64,000 nt of DNA from assembly GCA_948567375.1 (NCBI GenBank), contig OX419755.1, forward strand, positions 71,614,944 through 71,678,943, given 5' to 3'. The position numbers were made by a program, and so were the translations under genes. Below, piece after piece: positions 12,386-23,554 of the stretch. The stretch is from Lunularia cruciata (taxonomy: Eukaryota > Streptophyta > Marchantiopsida > Lunulariales > Lunulariaceae). Each line of letters starts with the position of its first letter. Within the stretch, counting starts at the first letter, position 1. Below the pieces are notes generated by a model. That model saw only the letters and a list, made by a program, of their open reading frames with translations. It was not told the origin of the DNA and did no database searches.

Positions 12386-15300
12386 TGTGACAACCCGGCA
12401 AATATCACTTTTGCGGTAATCAAGTAAGTAAAGTTCATTCCCGCAAAGATATGATTCAGAATTGGTCAAATATGAAGCAAAGTAACAATCTTCAGTTCTT
12501 CTTGGTTGCGTCTTTAATCTCTTAGGTAGAAACCACACCCAGAAGAGAGTAACAAGCACTGACTCGTAGTCTTGTCACAAAAATTTGTCACACTTAATCA
12601 CAACTCCATCAAATTTTTCCAAACAATCTTGATTGTGATGATTTAGGCTCTCCCAAAAATGGCACTTCATTGCAAAACGACTTTGCCTCAGAATTGTGTT
12701 CCACCCCTCCACTGAAGGCACAACTTCCTTGATCAAAATTGCTTCACATCAACTTTGCATTGCACTCACAAATGCAAAATACTACCAACACTACAATTCC
12801 TCTTAGATCTGTCAAGGCATTGCTCCAATTGCACTTCACTCAGGATCAAACACATAGAAGAAGATCAAGGCTACGGAATCCAACATCCAATGAACACACT
12901 GATTTGCACTTTGAAATTCTCCCAACACTCACAAACACAAACACAAAGTTGATGCTCAGAATCAAGCTCAAGCAACGAGCATTGAAATCAACACTTCACT
13001 TTATCTATTCTTAGAAATTATGAGCACTAAAAAACATAAGACTACAAATGCCACTCTTAAATAGTGAAGCAAATGACAATTACTAACAACTATACCATTT
13101 CCTAACAACTCTTCTAACCTACAGATCTGAAATGACAATGCAACTCTTCATATTTGCCTCTTCAAATCTCAAAACTGTTACCAATCCGATCCAATGTCTA
13201 CTTCTTCTTTGGCTTTCAATCCTGAAGTAACTTCACTCACTACTACTCTATCCTTGGGTTTCATAACTCTTAACTCCTCTACTAATTCTAACATTTCTCT
13301 TTCCTGATCTACAATTCCACCAATGGGTAATCCTTCTAAGTCTCTATCTCCCGACCCACTCTTCTCTAACATCTCCGATGGTAACTCCAAAGACATCTGC
13401 ACTCTTATGTTATCTACTTTGGGTTTTGCTCTTACATCCTTTTGAAGTTCATCTATCTCTAATTTCACTAAGTCTAATCTAATTGTGATATTATCTTCTA
13501 CTTCCAATATCTTTCTATTTACACAAGCTCTGAGACTGATAAATAAAGCATTCAAATCTTTATCCTTCACATTTCTCCTCCTTGTCTCTTGCACCAACAA
13601 CTTCAACTCATGCAATCTTGTTTCTTCAATTCACATGCTGGCTTCTATACTCAGCATTGCATATCATTTTGATCACTATCTCCTTCAATGCCTCCAATCT
13701 CATTCTTCTCTCTCGTTCTTGATCTGCAAGCCAATCTTCTCTGTACATTTCCAATTCTGCTTTGAACTCAGCTTTCATAGTCTCCTTCTCCTTCTCCTTC
13801 TCCTTCTGCAAAATCTTCTCCTCCTGATTGCGAAGTAACTCTCTCAACCTTTCTTCTTCTCTATATCTCACTGTCAACTCTCTTTGCTAGAGCTGCTTCT
13901 TCTCTTCTACGCTCTCCATCACTCTATCGAGCTCTTGCTCTTTCTCTGCAACTCTTGCCATAGCATGGATAATTTCTAATCTTGAATCAGCAAACTGTTG
14001 CTTCAAGATTTGATACTCAGCCACTTGCCTTTCCCTCGCTATGTCACTCTATTCTATGAGTCCCTCTCTATTCCTTGCTTCTCTCTTCAAGTTCTTGATC
14101 ACTTGATTCTGTACTATTGTGTCTACTTGTAGTACTTCCCTTTCCTCCTCACCTCGAGTTATACTCTTCTTTAACTCTGAGGTCTCTTCTTCCAACCAAG
14201 CTAACACTTGCAATACAGTCTTCACCTTCGGACACTTTGACTACATCTCGTTCTTCTTGTGCTCTAACTTCACCAACAATGGGCACACAACCTCTTGCAG
14301 ATACTCTACTCCTTCCCTCACATTCATTTTGACTTGTGGACTTATCTCCTTCTTCACCTCTTCCTCACTCAACACTCATCTTCTAAGTCACAATTTCCTT
14401 ATAAGGATGGATTCTTTGCTCCCCAAACTTCCATCTTTCTCTTCTCTTACCTTACTTGGCCTTGCTCCACACTTTGCCTTTTGTTTGGAACAAACTCCTC
14501 TTTGAATTGTAACTCCTGCTCTGGAACTTTATCTTCCAATTTTGAGTTACTTTTCTCCTCTGTCTCCATCTTGGCTTCCTCCTCTTTGGGTACCAATTTC
14601 ATCTCCACTCCATCATCGCTGTCACTACTCGTGTCTCCACTCTGCAGCGTGAACTCAGGTTATTCCTCCCTCTCTAAGTCTTTGGACTTGCACTTGGCTT
14701 CTCCTTCCGACTCTTCTTCCGACGATGCTACTACCACCAGCTATTTCCTTGGGTTTACCCTTCTAGCCTTCCAAGGTCTTGCTTTCTCTACTTCTTCTTC
14801 TCCTTGTTGACTCCTCTTCTTTGACTTTGGAGTGCTCACTTCTAATTGCACACTCTACCCCGTCTACGCATAGACTCATCACTGCTCTTGATTTGAAGAA
14901 TGTATTGCTGCTCCTCCGTATCGACATCTTTTCTTAAGTTGGGATGGAAATGGGACACCATCTTATTTTTCTTTGCCGCATTGAGCAAGTTCAGCCCTAG
15001 ATAGAAATGGGCTGCAAATGGCACAATGTAATGTGGAGGCGACTTGTCCCGCAAATTCCACACCATCTGTCTTGTCCTCCCATGAAGACACTTCGCCTAG
15101 TTAATTGGCTCTCTTGCAAACATCTTATGGAAGAACACTGCTTGGTGCTTCATCACATAAGTTGTTCTCTCCGGCTTCAAGATTGCCATTAGAGCACTCA
15201 CAATCCCTCTCTTGATAGGATCCTTATAGCTCTCCACTTTGTAGCCATTCTTTGTGCGCTTCAAAGAGAAGGCATCTCTCACTTCTTGGGTTTCTTTGGC

Positions 15301-16144
15301 TACTTCTCCCTTCCCCAAGAACATGGCACCATGCTCTGCGCCTGCTTCTCTCCCAAGTACTAACCTCTAATCCGACTCTGTCCATTGAGCCAGATTTCCT
15401 CTCTTCCTTTCTTCCTCAGAGCCATCGAGACACTTACTCTCGATGATCTCAATCATGAAACTTGGAAAGCTAACATTCCAATTCCATGCCAAGAATGTGA
15501 TCTAAAGCTTGCTCAAGACCTCAATTCTTGCGATCACATCTAACCTCCAAATTGCATGATTCTCACTGCAAATTTGGAGTTCTTCTTCCCACCTCCCATC
15601 TTTCTCTCTTCCACTCTGGGCTGAGGACTATTCTTCCTACTGATTCCCAAATTAACTCTCTCAACTTCCTCTCGACACACCAGTGCATCTGTGACTACAC
15701 TTCTCTTCCCCTGATCTCTTGCATGACAACTTCTTTTCATCGCTTTGTCTTTAGCCCAATTTCTACAGAGTCACGCCTTCTCCGTCTTTCTTCAATTTGA
15801 GTTTCTACCAAGAAACCACACCTCCTGCATGCTCTTGTCCCTATCAAGTGTCCTTCATGCGTATGACCGCCATTTTTGAATGGTACCTTCTTGAATGTCT
15901 AGCCCCAAAGTTGTTATACTGTCCTAACCTCAGGTTGAGCACCCCCATACAAAGACTCCTTACTTCAGGTTGTATGCTAACAAGGCAATTCCGAGTACCT
16001 TGCTTTATGACCCAAAGTCACATTACCTTGGGTTACATCCCAAGGACACTTTTTTTTGCCTTCTTTGGCCATATATGCGCAATTCAACTTCTTTGTACAC
16101 TTCTTCTTCAAAATTGAGAAAAAAACTAAAATGTGGGTACCACA
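12386..16144 (-). mobile_element. 3.76-kb TG...CA mobile unit, copy A
   Basis: A sister of copy B (23555-27311), 3759 bp against 3757 bp, with the same terminal sequences: plus-strand TGTGACAACCC at the left and TGTGGGTACCACA at the right. It is flanked by imperfect 5-bp duplications, acgct and atgct. The matching site without the insert is visible in X2 at about 28870-28885. No terminal repeats, direct or inverted beyond about 4 bp, are seen. The coding direction is minus. TG/CA ends with 5-bp duplication fit integrase-type insertion, so it may be a giant solo LTR or a non-autonomous unit. It is treated as a fossil. Confidence 0.75.
13178..15740 (-). pseudogene. Coiled-coil protein region of unit A
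   Basis: Read leftward, the region opens with a block ending MGGGKKNSKFA near 15590. A conserved globular block follows (15324-14842), with MKHQAVFFHK and HYIVPFAAHFYLGLNLLN. Next is an acidic Ser/Glu-rich linker, and then Glu/Lys/Arg-rich coiled-coil stretches (13877-13178), such as REDWLADQERERR and RLDLVKLEIDELQKD. The same blocks occur in order in copy B. The globular block reminds me of the 'putative plant transposon protein' gag-like family; this is recollection, not a search result. No RT, integrase or transposase motif is visible. The copy is decayed. Confidence 0.5.
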
Positions 16145-16148
16145 ATGC

Positions 16149-17180
16149 TGCTCTACCAAACCAAGGCTCACAATCCAGGTCAAACAATTCAGGTCCATAG
16201 CCTGACCTAACACCTAATGCATGGATGCCTTTGACATTGCTAGGATAGCGGTAATATCGGTGCAAAAACCCATTTCTTGCTCTCTCTCTCTCTCTCTCTC
16301 TCATCGGCGTTGTGCTCTACCAACTGTTGTAATTGTGAGTCCCAAACAAGTCCAAGTCCTGCCTCTCAAAAAGCATGAGAGCATTGGAAACTCATGAGTG
16401 TAGGAAATGTAGCTCTAGGCTATTCAACTAGGTTCACCACTACCATAGGTGACCTATCAGCCACTACCACCATTTGAGACTAACGCCCAACATCCAAGAT
16501 ATCATCAACAAGGATGTGGTCAAGTCATTGAATTCCATTATAAGAACACTATAAAACCTCTCTGGGTAAGGGATTCATCCACCAAAAACAAAGATGATGA
16601 GCCCATGATCCCACTCTAGTTGCATCCAACAATATAGCAGGTCCCATCCAAGGATGGACCTGATGTGTACTCGCCACCACTCAAGTGCAAGAATCACCCA
16701 TCAAAGGAATGTTCTCCACAAGGTAAGTTGGAGAAATGGACTGATGGACCTAGAGATGTCATAGTATCCGTAATGTCTCCCAAAACACACCAGAACAAGG
16801 ATCCTAAAAACCCAAACCTTGGTTAGCACGTATATGTCCCTGACATGGCCATTCAAAAATCACCAAGTGAATATACCCATGTCTCTCTAGATCATGCACC
16901 CCCAATAAGGAAATATCTACTACTAGGGCCTTTTGGTAACCTCTGATTGTTGACATTGGTAATAACTCCGGATACCGATAGGCCAAGTGTGCCACATGAT
17001 GTAGAGAGACTTGCCTAGCAGTCTCATTTCTCTCCACATACAAGTACCTTTGTACTTGTATACCTGTTGTAATATCGCAGCTAGTCCGGTGCTAATCCCA
17101 CCAAACAACTTCAATAGATATATCTCCTCTAGTGGATACTGCCAAGCAATGAGTGTGGTATCCAAAGGTGTCAAAGTAAT
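16149..17180 (-). pseudogene. X1 cytosine-5 DNA methyltransferase domain
   Basis: Read leftward from about 17125, the motifs of a C5-methyltransferase appear in the correct order. Motif I is LKLFGGISTGLAA (about 17085-17120). Motif II is YVERNETARQ (about 17020-17043). Then comes DISLLGVHDLERHG, followed by motif IV with the catalytic PCQ, WPCQGH (16834-16851). Motif VI is VENIP (16705-16719). A motif VIII-like block with a WW pair lies near 16575-16605. Motif X is LGQAMDLNCLTWIV (about 16165-16214). This enzyme class transfers a methyl group from AdoMet to carbon 5 of cytosine. It sits downstream of gag and protease in X, so it belongs to the retroelement and is not a host DNMT gene. It is part of a broken element. 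Confidence 0.8.
16276..16302. repeat. (CT)n microsatellite
   Basis: About 13 CT units inside the C-terminal part of the X1 methyltransferase region. X2 has a much shorter run at the matching place near 28998. Confidence 0.8.
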
Positions 17181-17699
17181 AGACTCTAGAGGCTCATTCT
17201 CACACTCATTTTTGGATGGTATGAAGGCTCCACTCCAAGCCACACCAACCAATCTACATGTTGTTGCAATGCCTCTTCCAAACTCCACAATAGAACATCT
17301 AAGGTGGATGGAAAAATCTCACTCTTACTCCAAATCCAAGTGATCTCCTCTGGTACTAGAGTATCCTCTACATGGGTGTTCCCCTCCAACAAATCACTAG
17401 GCCAAGCAATTGCACCACTGAAAGCTAAAACTGATGTTGTTATGGTCCCAGACTGTAGTGAGCCAAGACTACCACTACTCAAGCGTACTGGTAGGCAACA
17501 TACTCATCTCTCACCAGACTGCCAACTTGGTGTATAGGAAGTTGTCTCCTCCCAATAAACAATGCTGAAATCCATGGGGTATAACATTGCTCTCCCAACT
17601 AGCACATCATATGACTCAACTATTGTTCCAATAGCCTGAGCTCTCACCACCAAGCTATCAGTCGGATGACCAAACTAAACTTGGACAACAAGCTCCCCA

Positions 17700-17880
17700 C
17701 GTGTGATGTATTATGTCAAACCATCACCTAGAGATGTTTGGATCTGAAATGGACACCTCTCCACACCAGTCTTCCATAACTCCAAACCAACTACTACAGC
17801 CTTCCCCAACATAAGGGGCTACGCACTAGAGTCTAAGAAGACTCTCTGTGATGTATAGACCTTCCTTGAAGGTCCCACCA
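17700..17880 (-). pseudogene. X1 aspartic protease block
   Basis: Minus-strand reading shows RVFLDSSA followed by PLMLGKAVVVGLEL. This matches the layout of retroelement aspartic proteases, whose LDSGA-type triad is followed by a PLMLG/PVMIG block in related plant elements. It lies between gag and the methyltransferase. The stretch 17186-17700 between it and motif I shows no recognised domain. Confidence 0.55.
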
Positions 17881-18583
17881 AATGGAGAATCCCCCTCTGG
17901 TTATCCAATAGGGAAACACCAAGTATGAACCGTGCTCTCTCAAAGGCTGGTCTAGCTGGCAAGTCCTCCAGTCTACCCGCTATTGCCTACCAGAAACCAT
18001 TGGTCGCTGAATGGATCCCATGCTTCTCAACCAAGTCAGCTACACTATCAACCACCTCTGCTCTAGTAGTAAGAACCGCATCATCCCTACTCTCACAAAG
18101 CGTGGCAGCCAACCGGAACACTAGGGCTTGGTCAGCTCTCAATGTAAACATGTCATTGGCTGAAAGGAAAGAGCACCGCATAATCAGATGAGCCGCCCCC
18201 AACATCATGCTAGACTTAGTTTGTATAGTAGCAGGTGGCTGACTAGTTGGTAGTCCATCATGCACTCCATCACCACCTACCACATCTGCACTGGGACGTC
18301 TAGGAGCCATGGATATCATGTACAATGCCTCAGATAGTGTGAAAGACCGGGGAAGTCTAACTTATCTCCCAACCTCTCTTCTCTATGAGTCCAACTCCAC
18401 TAATGCTCCTCTAGGCTCTGGAGCATGTACTGCACTCCTAGTCACTACTACAAATGCATCCACTTGTGCTGCTGTGCACATGAAATCCAAAACATCTTTA
18501 TCACCAATATATGAGGTGGAAGCCTCAACACCCGAATCGGATCTCCTCTGAGCAATGGCCATACTAGCCAATCTTTGCTCCAA

Positions 18584-19998
18584 CTACTCAATCCGAGTAG
18601 CCATAGCTATATCAAAAGTAAGGGCAAGTACTACACCTCTACTATGTGTAGATCCTCTACCACCTTGTCCTCCATGAATTGGAGCTCCTCTACTATTTGC
18701 TATAGTAGCCCTACCACTCCGTAACTTTGGGTGTAGGTCAAAGCATTGGTCACTAGTGTGACCAAATCTGTGGCAATGCTCACACTGCCTTTGTGTTGGA
18801 TGTGATGCAATAGAGGTATTAGGTCCATTGCCTTGAGTACACTCTCTCCTATGGTTAGGTCCACCACAAGTCCAACAAGCAACACTACCACTCATTGGTT
18901 CCTATTGACCCAAAAATGAAGGTAAGGGTCTAACTACAATAGGCCTTCCGCTCGTTCCATAGGATCTGGGTTGTCCACCCTATCCTCAAAAACCAACTGA
19001 GTGTGGTGCACTAGGCTGCACTCTAGAAGAAGTAACAACTGTAGATGAGGTCTCCCTACCAAATCTAGATGTCACCACTCTTTCCTCCACCATATTGGGC
19101 TCAATATGCTCAGCCAGACCAAAGACCATTGTCAAAGTGAGCATAGCCTATAACAACGTAACTTCACAAACTCTACGTCGTAACTCGTGTCCAATATCCT
19201 ATTCCAAAATTGGACTGCCTAGGCCTCGGTAACTCCCTAAGTGAAGCTGATCAGCTGCCTCATGGGAGTGTATGCCTTGCGTAGGCCCTCTCTAGCCTTC
19301 CATTGGAACTCCTACAAGCTCCTCAACTTGTCAATCCGCACTCTTTGGTAGTTTTGCCTCAAACACTAGAAGAACTCCATCATGGGGTTAAACCCCAATA
19401 CCACACTACCTCTTGCAGCAGTACCTCCACTTGTGGTAGCACTATCTCCAACTAGTATACCTCCAATAGCTCCACCAACACTACTTGAGCTAGAACTTGT
19501 AGGTACAGCCGATCTTCTCATGGCAACCAAGCCTGAAGTGATGGAGACATAGTTTGGAGACCAATATTGTCTCCATAACTCAATCTCCTCCAAATGAGCT
19601 CTCTTGAACTCATGGTAGTCTTCCATCAATAGACCCTCCAAATGCTGAAACAACCTCTTCCATGCCATGAAGTGTGTAAACAAAGTCAAGTTCCGTATCT
19701 ATTGGGTTTAGAACACCAACTATCAAACTCCTAGATGAAGTCATCCAACTCAATGGTACCCATTGTACCAGAGTAACGCCTAGGGCCTTTGGAGGCCACA
19801 TAAATCTTGTCCATATCCCACAACAATGGTGCGGACATGCCAATTGCACTCTCAACTGAATCAACTCCTATGTCAAACTCCAACTCAGAGTCAATCTCCT
19901 TCCTCATTAGGACTTGAGATACATGTTGATATCAAGCACCATTTTGAGCAAATCCACTATGTACTACAGAGCTATCTCCTCTAGAATCTCCAAAGAAC
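18584..19998 (-). pseudogene. X1 gag with two zinc knuckles
   Basis: Begins near 19998 on the minus strand (MEFFGDSRGD). A gag-like helical region follows (MTLFTHFMAWKRLFQHLEG, about 19689). Two CX2CX4HX4C knuckles then lie between 18895 and 18730: CWTCGGPNHRREC and CEHCHRFGHTSDQC. Two knuckles in tandem are common in plant gag proteins. X2 carries the same layout at 31074-32690. Fossil. Confidence 0.7.
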
Positions 19999-20426
19999 TC
20001 CATTGTGATAAAGTAACCGCAAATTGCAACAGCAAGTACCCCACTAAGTGCCAACACCACTAAGTACCAACACCAACCAAACACCACCAAGTGCCAAAAC
20101 TAATGGAACCCTATCCACTAATGTAACTCTAACTGAGATAACTATACTAGGGGCAAGGGCGATCTGTAACCTGCCATCACAACATGCATTCTCAGGGTCT
20201 ACAGGTCATCACTTCTTGCTTCACCGGAGAGAAACAAATATAGTCGGATTGGTCATCACTCTAGCCTCACTATCAAGAGCACCAACGTTCAAAATTTAGG
20301 GCACCTCACAAACACAATGCACAAACAAGAAGTATTGAATGGAGAGGGTCCAATCACAAGAATGCTAAACAAAAACCCTTCATCTCATAAATCAACATGG
20401 GACTAACTCTGCCACCATTTGGCATT

Positions 20427-21425
20427 TGATATAATTGGAGTACCTATCTACTTCTTGAGCTATGAGGATCACCGAGGATTGGATCAAAGTTCTTCTCACC
20501 AAAATCTGATCGGATCAAAATTCTTCTCACCAAAATCCGCATAAACCCTTCACAAAGTCTGACGTAAAATCTGACATAAATCTAATATAAATCTGACATA
20601 AAATCTGATGTAAAATTTGACGTAAATCCCTAAAAATGGTTGATAGTCAAATCCTCTACTAACTCTTCACTCAAGCCAGATTGGAAAAATAGGTTTTGTC
20701 CAATCTCTAATTTGTGAGGATGTGCTCTCAACTCCACTTTCAATTTTAGTTTTGGAGCTCAACTTGCAACAAATTGGTCCTGAGCTCAAAATTACAACTA
20801 CCACTTGAAAATTACTTCTCCCTAGCTCCAAATTTTGCCAATGCGTCTGCATACACTCTCTCTTAGGGAAATTTGAACTACTCGATCAAGACACCAAGAT
20901 CCACTAAGCTTGGAGATACCACCAACACTCGCAATTCTTGCACCTAATTTCCCCTTGACTCACTTCTTTGATGTAATTAGATTGTTTACAACTCAAATCA
21001 ATTAAACTCAGATCAATACTTGATCTGATCCTTAACAACTTGCTAACAACAGGATTGATTACAATCAAACCACACCCACTCTAGCTAAGAGAATCTATGT
21101 GACTTTTGCCGGCTTTCTGTCCACTATTGTCAGGAACTCGAAGGCTCAACATCAAAGAAGTGAGCTCTCTAGAGCTACACTTCTAGGGTATACTCCTGAT
21201 TTTGACCTAGGTCTCATCCCAATGTTCTTGTTGACGGCACACCTGACGGTACAGACGGTGCGGATGGTGCAAGTGACAATAGGCCCCGCCATGATGTCAA
21301 TACCCTAAACATAAAATCTGACCATCGGAAAGTAGCATATGAGTAACTGGCAAATGCCTCTAACTACTATCACTTGCACTCTAATGTCCAAGCAATCTAG
21401 ATGTGATGCTACAAATGGCGTGACA
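20427..21425 (-). repeat. 5' LTR of X1
   Basis: On the minus strand it runs from TGTCACGCC to ATATCA, 999 bp. The equivalent in X2 is 33113-34048, 936 bp, starting TGTCATGCTATTT. A primer-binding-like stretch, TGGTGGCAGAGTTAG (minus strand, 20403-20417), follows within 10 bp. It resembles the initiator-Met tRNA complement TGGTATCAGAGC. Assignment as an LTR rests on two copies, the TG...CA ends and the adjoining primer site, since no 3' LTR is present. Confidence 0.6.
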
Positions 21426-23554
21426 TCTACCCTCAAGTATGGTCCAAATGTTACCAAGGAAGAGAAAGTGAGATTTGAGGAGATTTTCCGCAAGTTCATC
21501 CATGTGGTTTCTTTCAATTACAAGGATCTAAAGAAAGTTACCTTGGAGGAGCACAAGATAGAGATGGAGTCACAGGCAAGACCAGTCTGCCAAAAGTAAC
21601 ACCACATTAGCCTCCCAATAGCTTTGGTTTTGAAGGAGGAGATTGATAAGCTCAAGGAGGCTAGATTTATCTTTGAGGTGGAGAATTCAGAATAGGTGTC
21701 TCCAATTGTCAATGTGAAGAAAAATAATGGCAAGCTTCAAGGTTGTGTGGATTCAAGAAGCTCAATGTTGTTACCAAGAAAGATACTACCCATTACCATT
21801 CATTGATGAGATCTTGTAAGAGGTTGCAAGTCATGAGATGTACAATTTTGGAGATGGTTATAGTGGATATAACCAAATCAAGATTTCATTAGAGCATCAA
21901 CAACTCACCACATTCACCATACCTTGGGGGACTTACACTTTCAAATTCATGCATTTTGGGCTTTGCAATGCTCCAACCATATTCCAATGGTTCATAAATA
22001 AAGTATTTGAACCTTTCATTGGGAAATTTATGAGACTTCATTGATGACTTTTGTGTCTATGGGAGCAAGGAGGAGCACTTTGAGCACTTGATCAAGGTCT
22101 TGCAATGCTTGGATAAAGCAAATGCATCACTCAACCTAAAGAAGTGAATTTTTGGATGTGAAGGAGGTCTACTTTCAGGGCACATCATTTCCAAGGATGG
22201 AATAGTAGTTGAACTTGAGAAGGTGAGGAAAATCTCAAACCTTTCCATTCCTTTCAAGCTTGACAAAGTTATGCCAATTCTTGGGGATGGTTGGGTACTA
22301 TAGGAGGTTCATCTTCTCATTTTCCAACAAGGCCTATGCATTGATCATCTACATGAAGAAGTGTGTAGATTACATGGTGATTTTGGAAGACAACAAGGCT
22401 CTCAAATCTTTTGAAGAGCTCAAGCAATCCCCTGTTGTAGCTCCAATTCTTGCTAAACCTGATTGGAGTAAGCCTTTCATCCTCTATATTGATGCTTCCA
22501 ATGTAGCTATAGGATGCACTCTTAGTCAATTAGACCAAGATGGGCATGATTATCCAATAGCTTATGCTAGTAGGCAAATGGTTTCAACAGAAAAGAACTA
22601 CTATGTTACAAAGAGATAAGGTTTGCCAATGATCTTTGATCTAAAGAGTTTTAGACACTATTTGATTGGAGGGAAAGCCACCATTGTCACAAATCACAAG
22701 GCTTTGAAGTACATCTTCAACAAGCCTAATATGGAAGGGAGGCTAGTAAGATGGATGATACTCTTGTCTGGGTATAACTACACCATTGAAGATAGGCCAA
22801 GAAAGAAACATGATAATTATTGATTTGTTATCTAGGACCTATGATCATGATGGAGATGAACTACTGAATGATTCCTTCTCGGATGAGGAGCTCATGACAA
22901 TCTCAGTCACTCAAGAGGTTCCAATGGAGTACAAGGAGATTGAGAACTTTGTTACAAGAGGTAACTATCCAAAATGAATGCATGCTAGGGAGAAGAAGGC
23001 CCTTGAAACAAGATCTTGACCTTACACAATGGTGGAAGATATTCTTTTTCACCAAGGAGCATATGGTCTACTTCAAAGAGTAGTGGGTAAGGAAGAGTCT
23101 ATCTTACTCATAAAGGAGTTTCATGAAGGGTTAGTGTGTGGAGTACACTTTGCAGGAAAGGTGATTGCTTTCAAGATTCTAGATGCAAGTTACCATTGGA
23201 GAAGGATTTTCTAGAATTGTCTTGAGTATTACAAAACTTGTCATGTTTTTCAAGCTTTTGCTAGAAAGTCTACTTCCACTCCACCACTTAGATCAATTCC
23301 ATTGCTAGGACTTTTTGAGAAGTAAGGAATTGACTTTGTAGGTCCTCTCAAGGAACAATAGGTACATTGTGGTAGTTACTACTTATCATACAAAGTGGAT
23401 TGAGGATAGACCATTGAGGAACAAGAATGAAGAGGAAGTTGGGAGATTTCTTTATGAACGCATTATCACTAGGTTTAGGTGCCCTTTGGAGTTGATTTCT
23501 AGTAGAGGAGGAGATTTTACAAGAAGCATCACTACAGCTATGCTATGACACTTT

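Larger units (their letters stand above)
12186..21425 (-). mobile_element. LTR retroelement fossil with C5-methyltransferase, family X (copy X1)
   Basis: Minus-strand element seen in two copies (also 28681-34048). From right to left X1 holds a 5' LTR (20427-21425), a primer-site-like stretch, gag with two zinc knuckles, an aspartic-protease block and a cytosine-5 DNA methyltransferase. No reverse transcriptase, integrase or 3' LTR is recognisable to its left. X1 and X2 share sequence only up to about 12186, so that is taken as its left limit. The 3.76-kb unit A (12386-16144) is inserted just past the methyltransferase. X1 is a broken fossil with many interruptions. Its internal layout, LTR-gag-PR-MTase, recalls methyltransferase-bearing gypsy elements described from charophyte algae and dinoflagellates (from memory). 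Confidence 0.75.

Noticed and set aside
16149-17180. Host DNMT gene or pseudogene
   Set aside because: It lies in the same orientation and unit as gag and protease, next to an LTR, and the whole unit recurs at 28681-34048. A host gene fragment would not repeat with that context.
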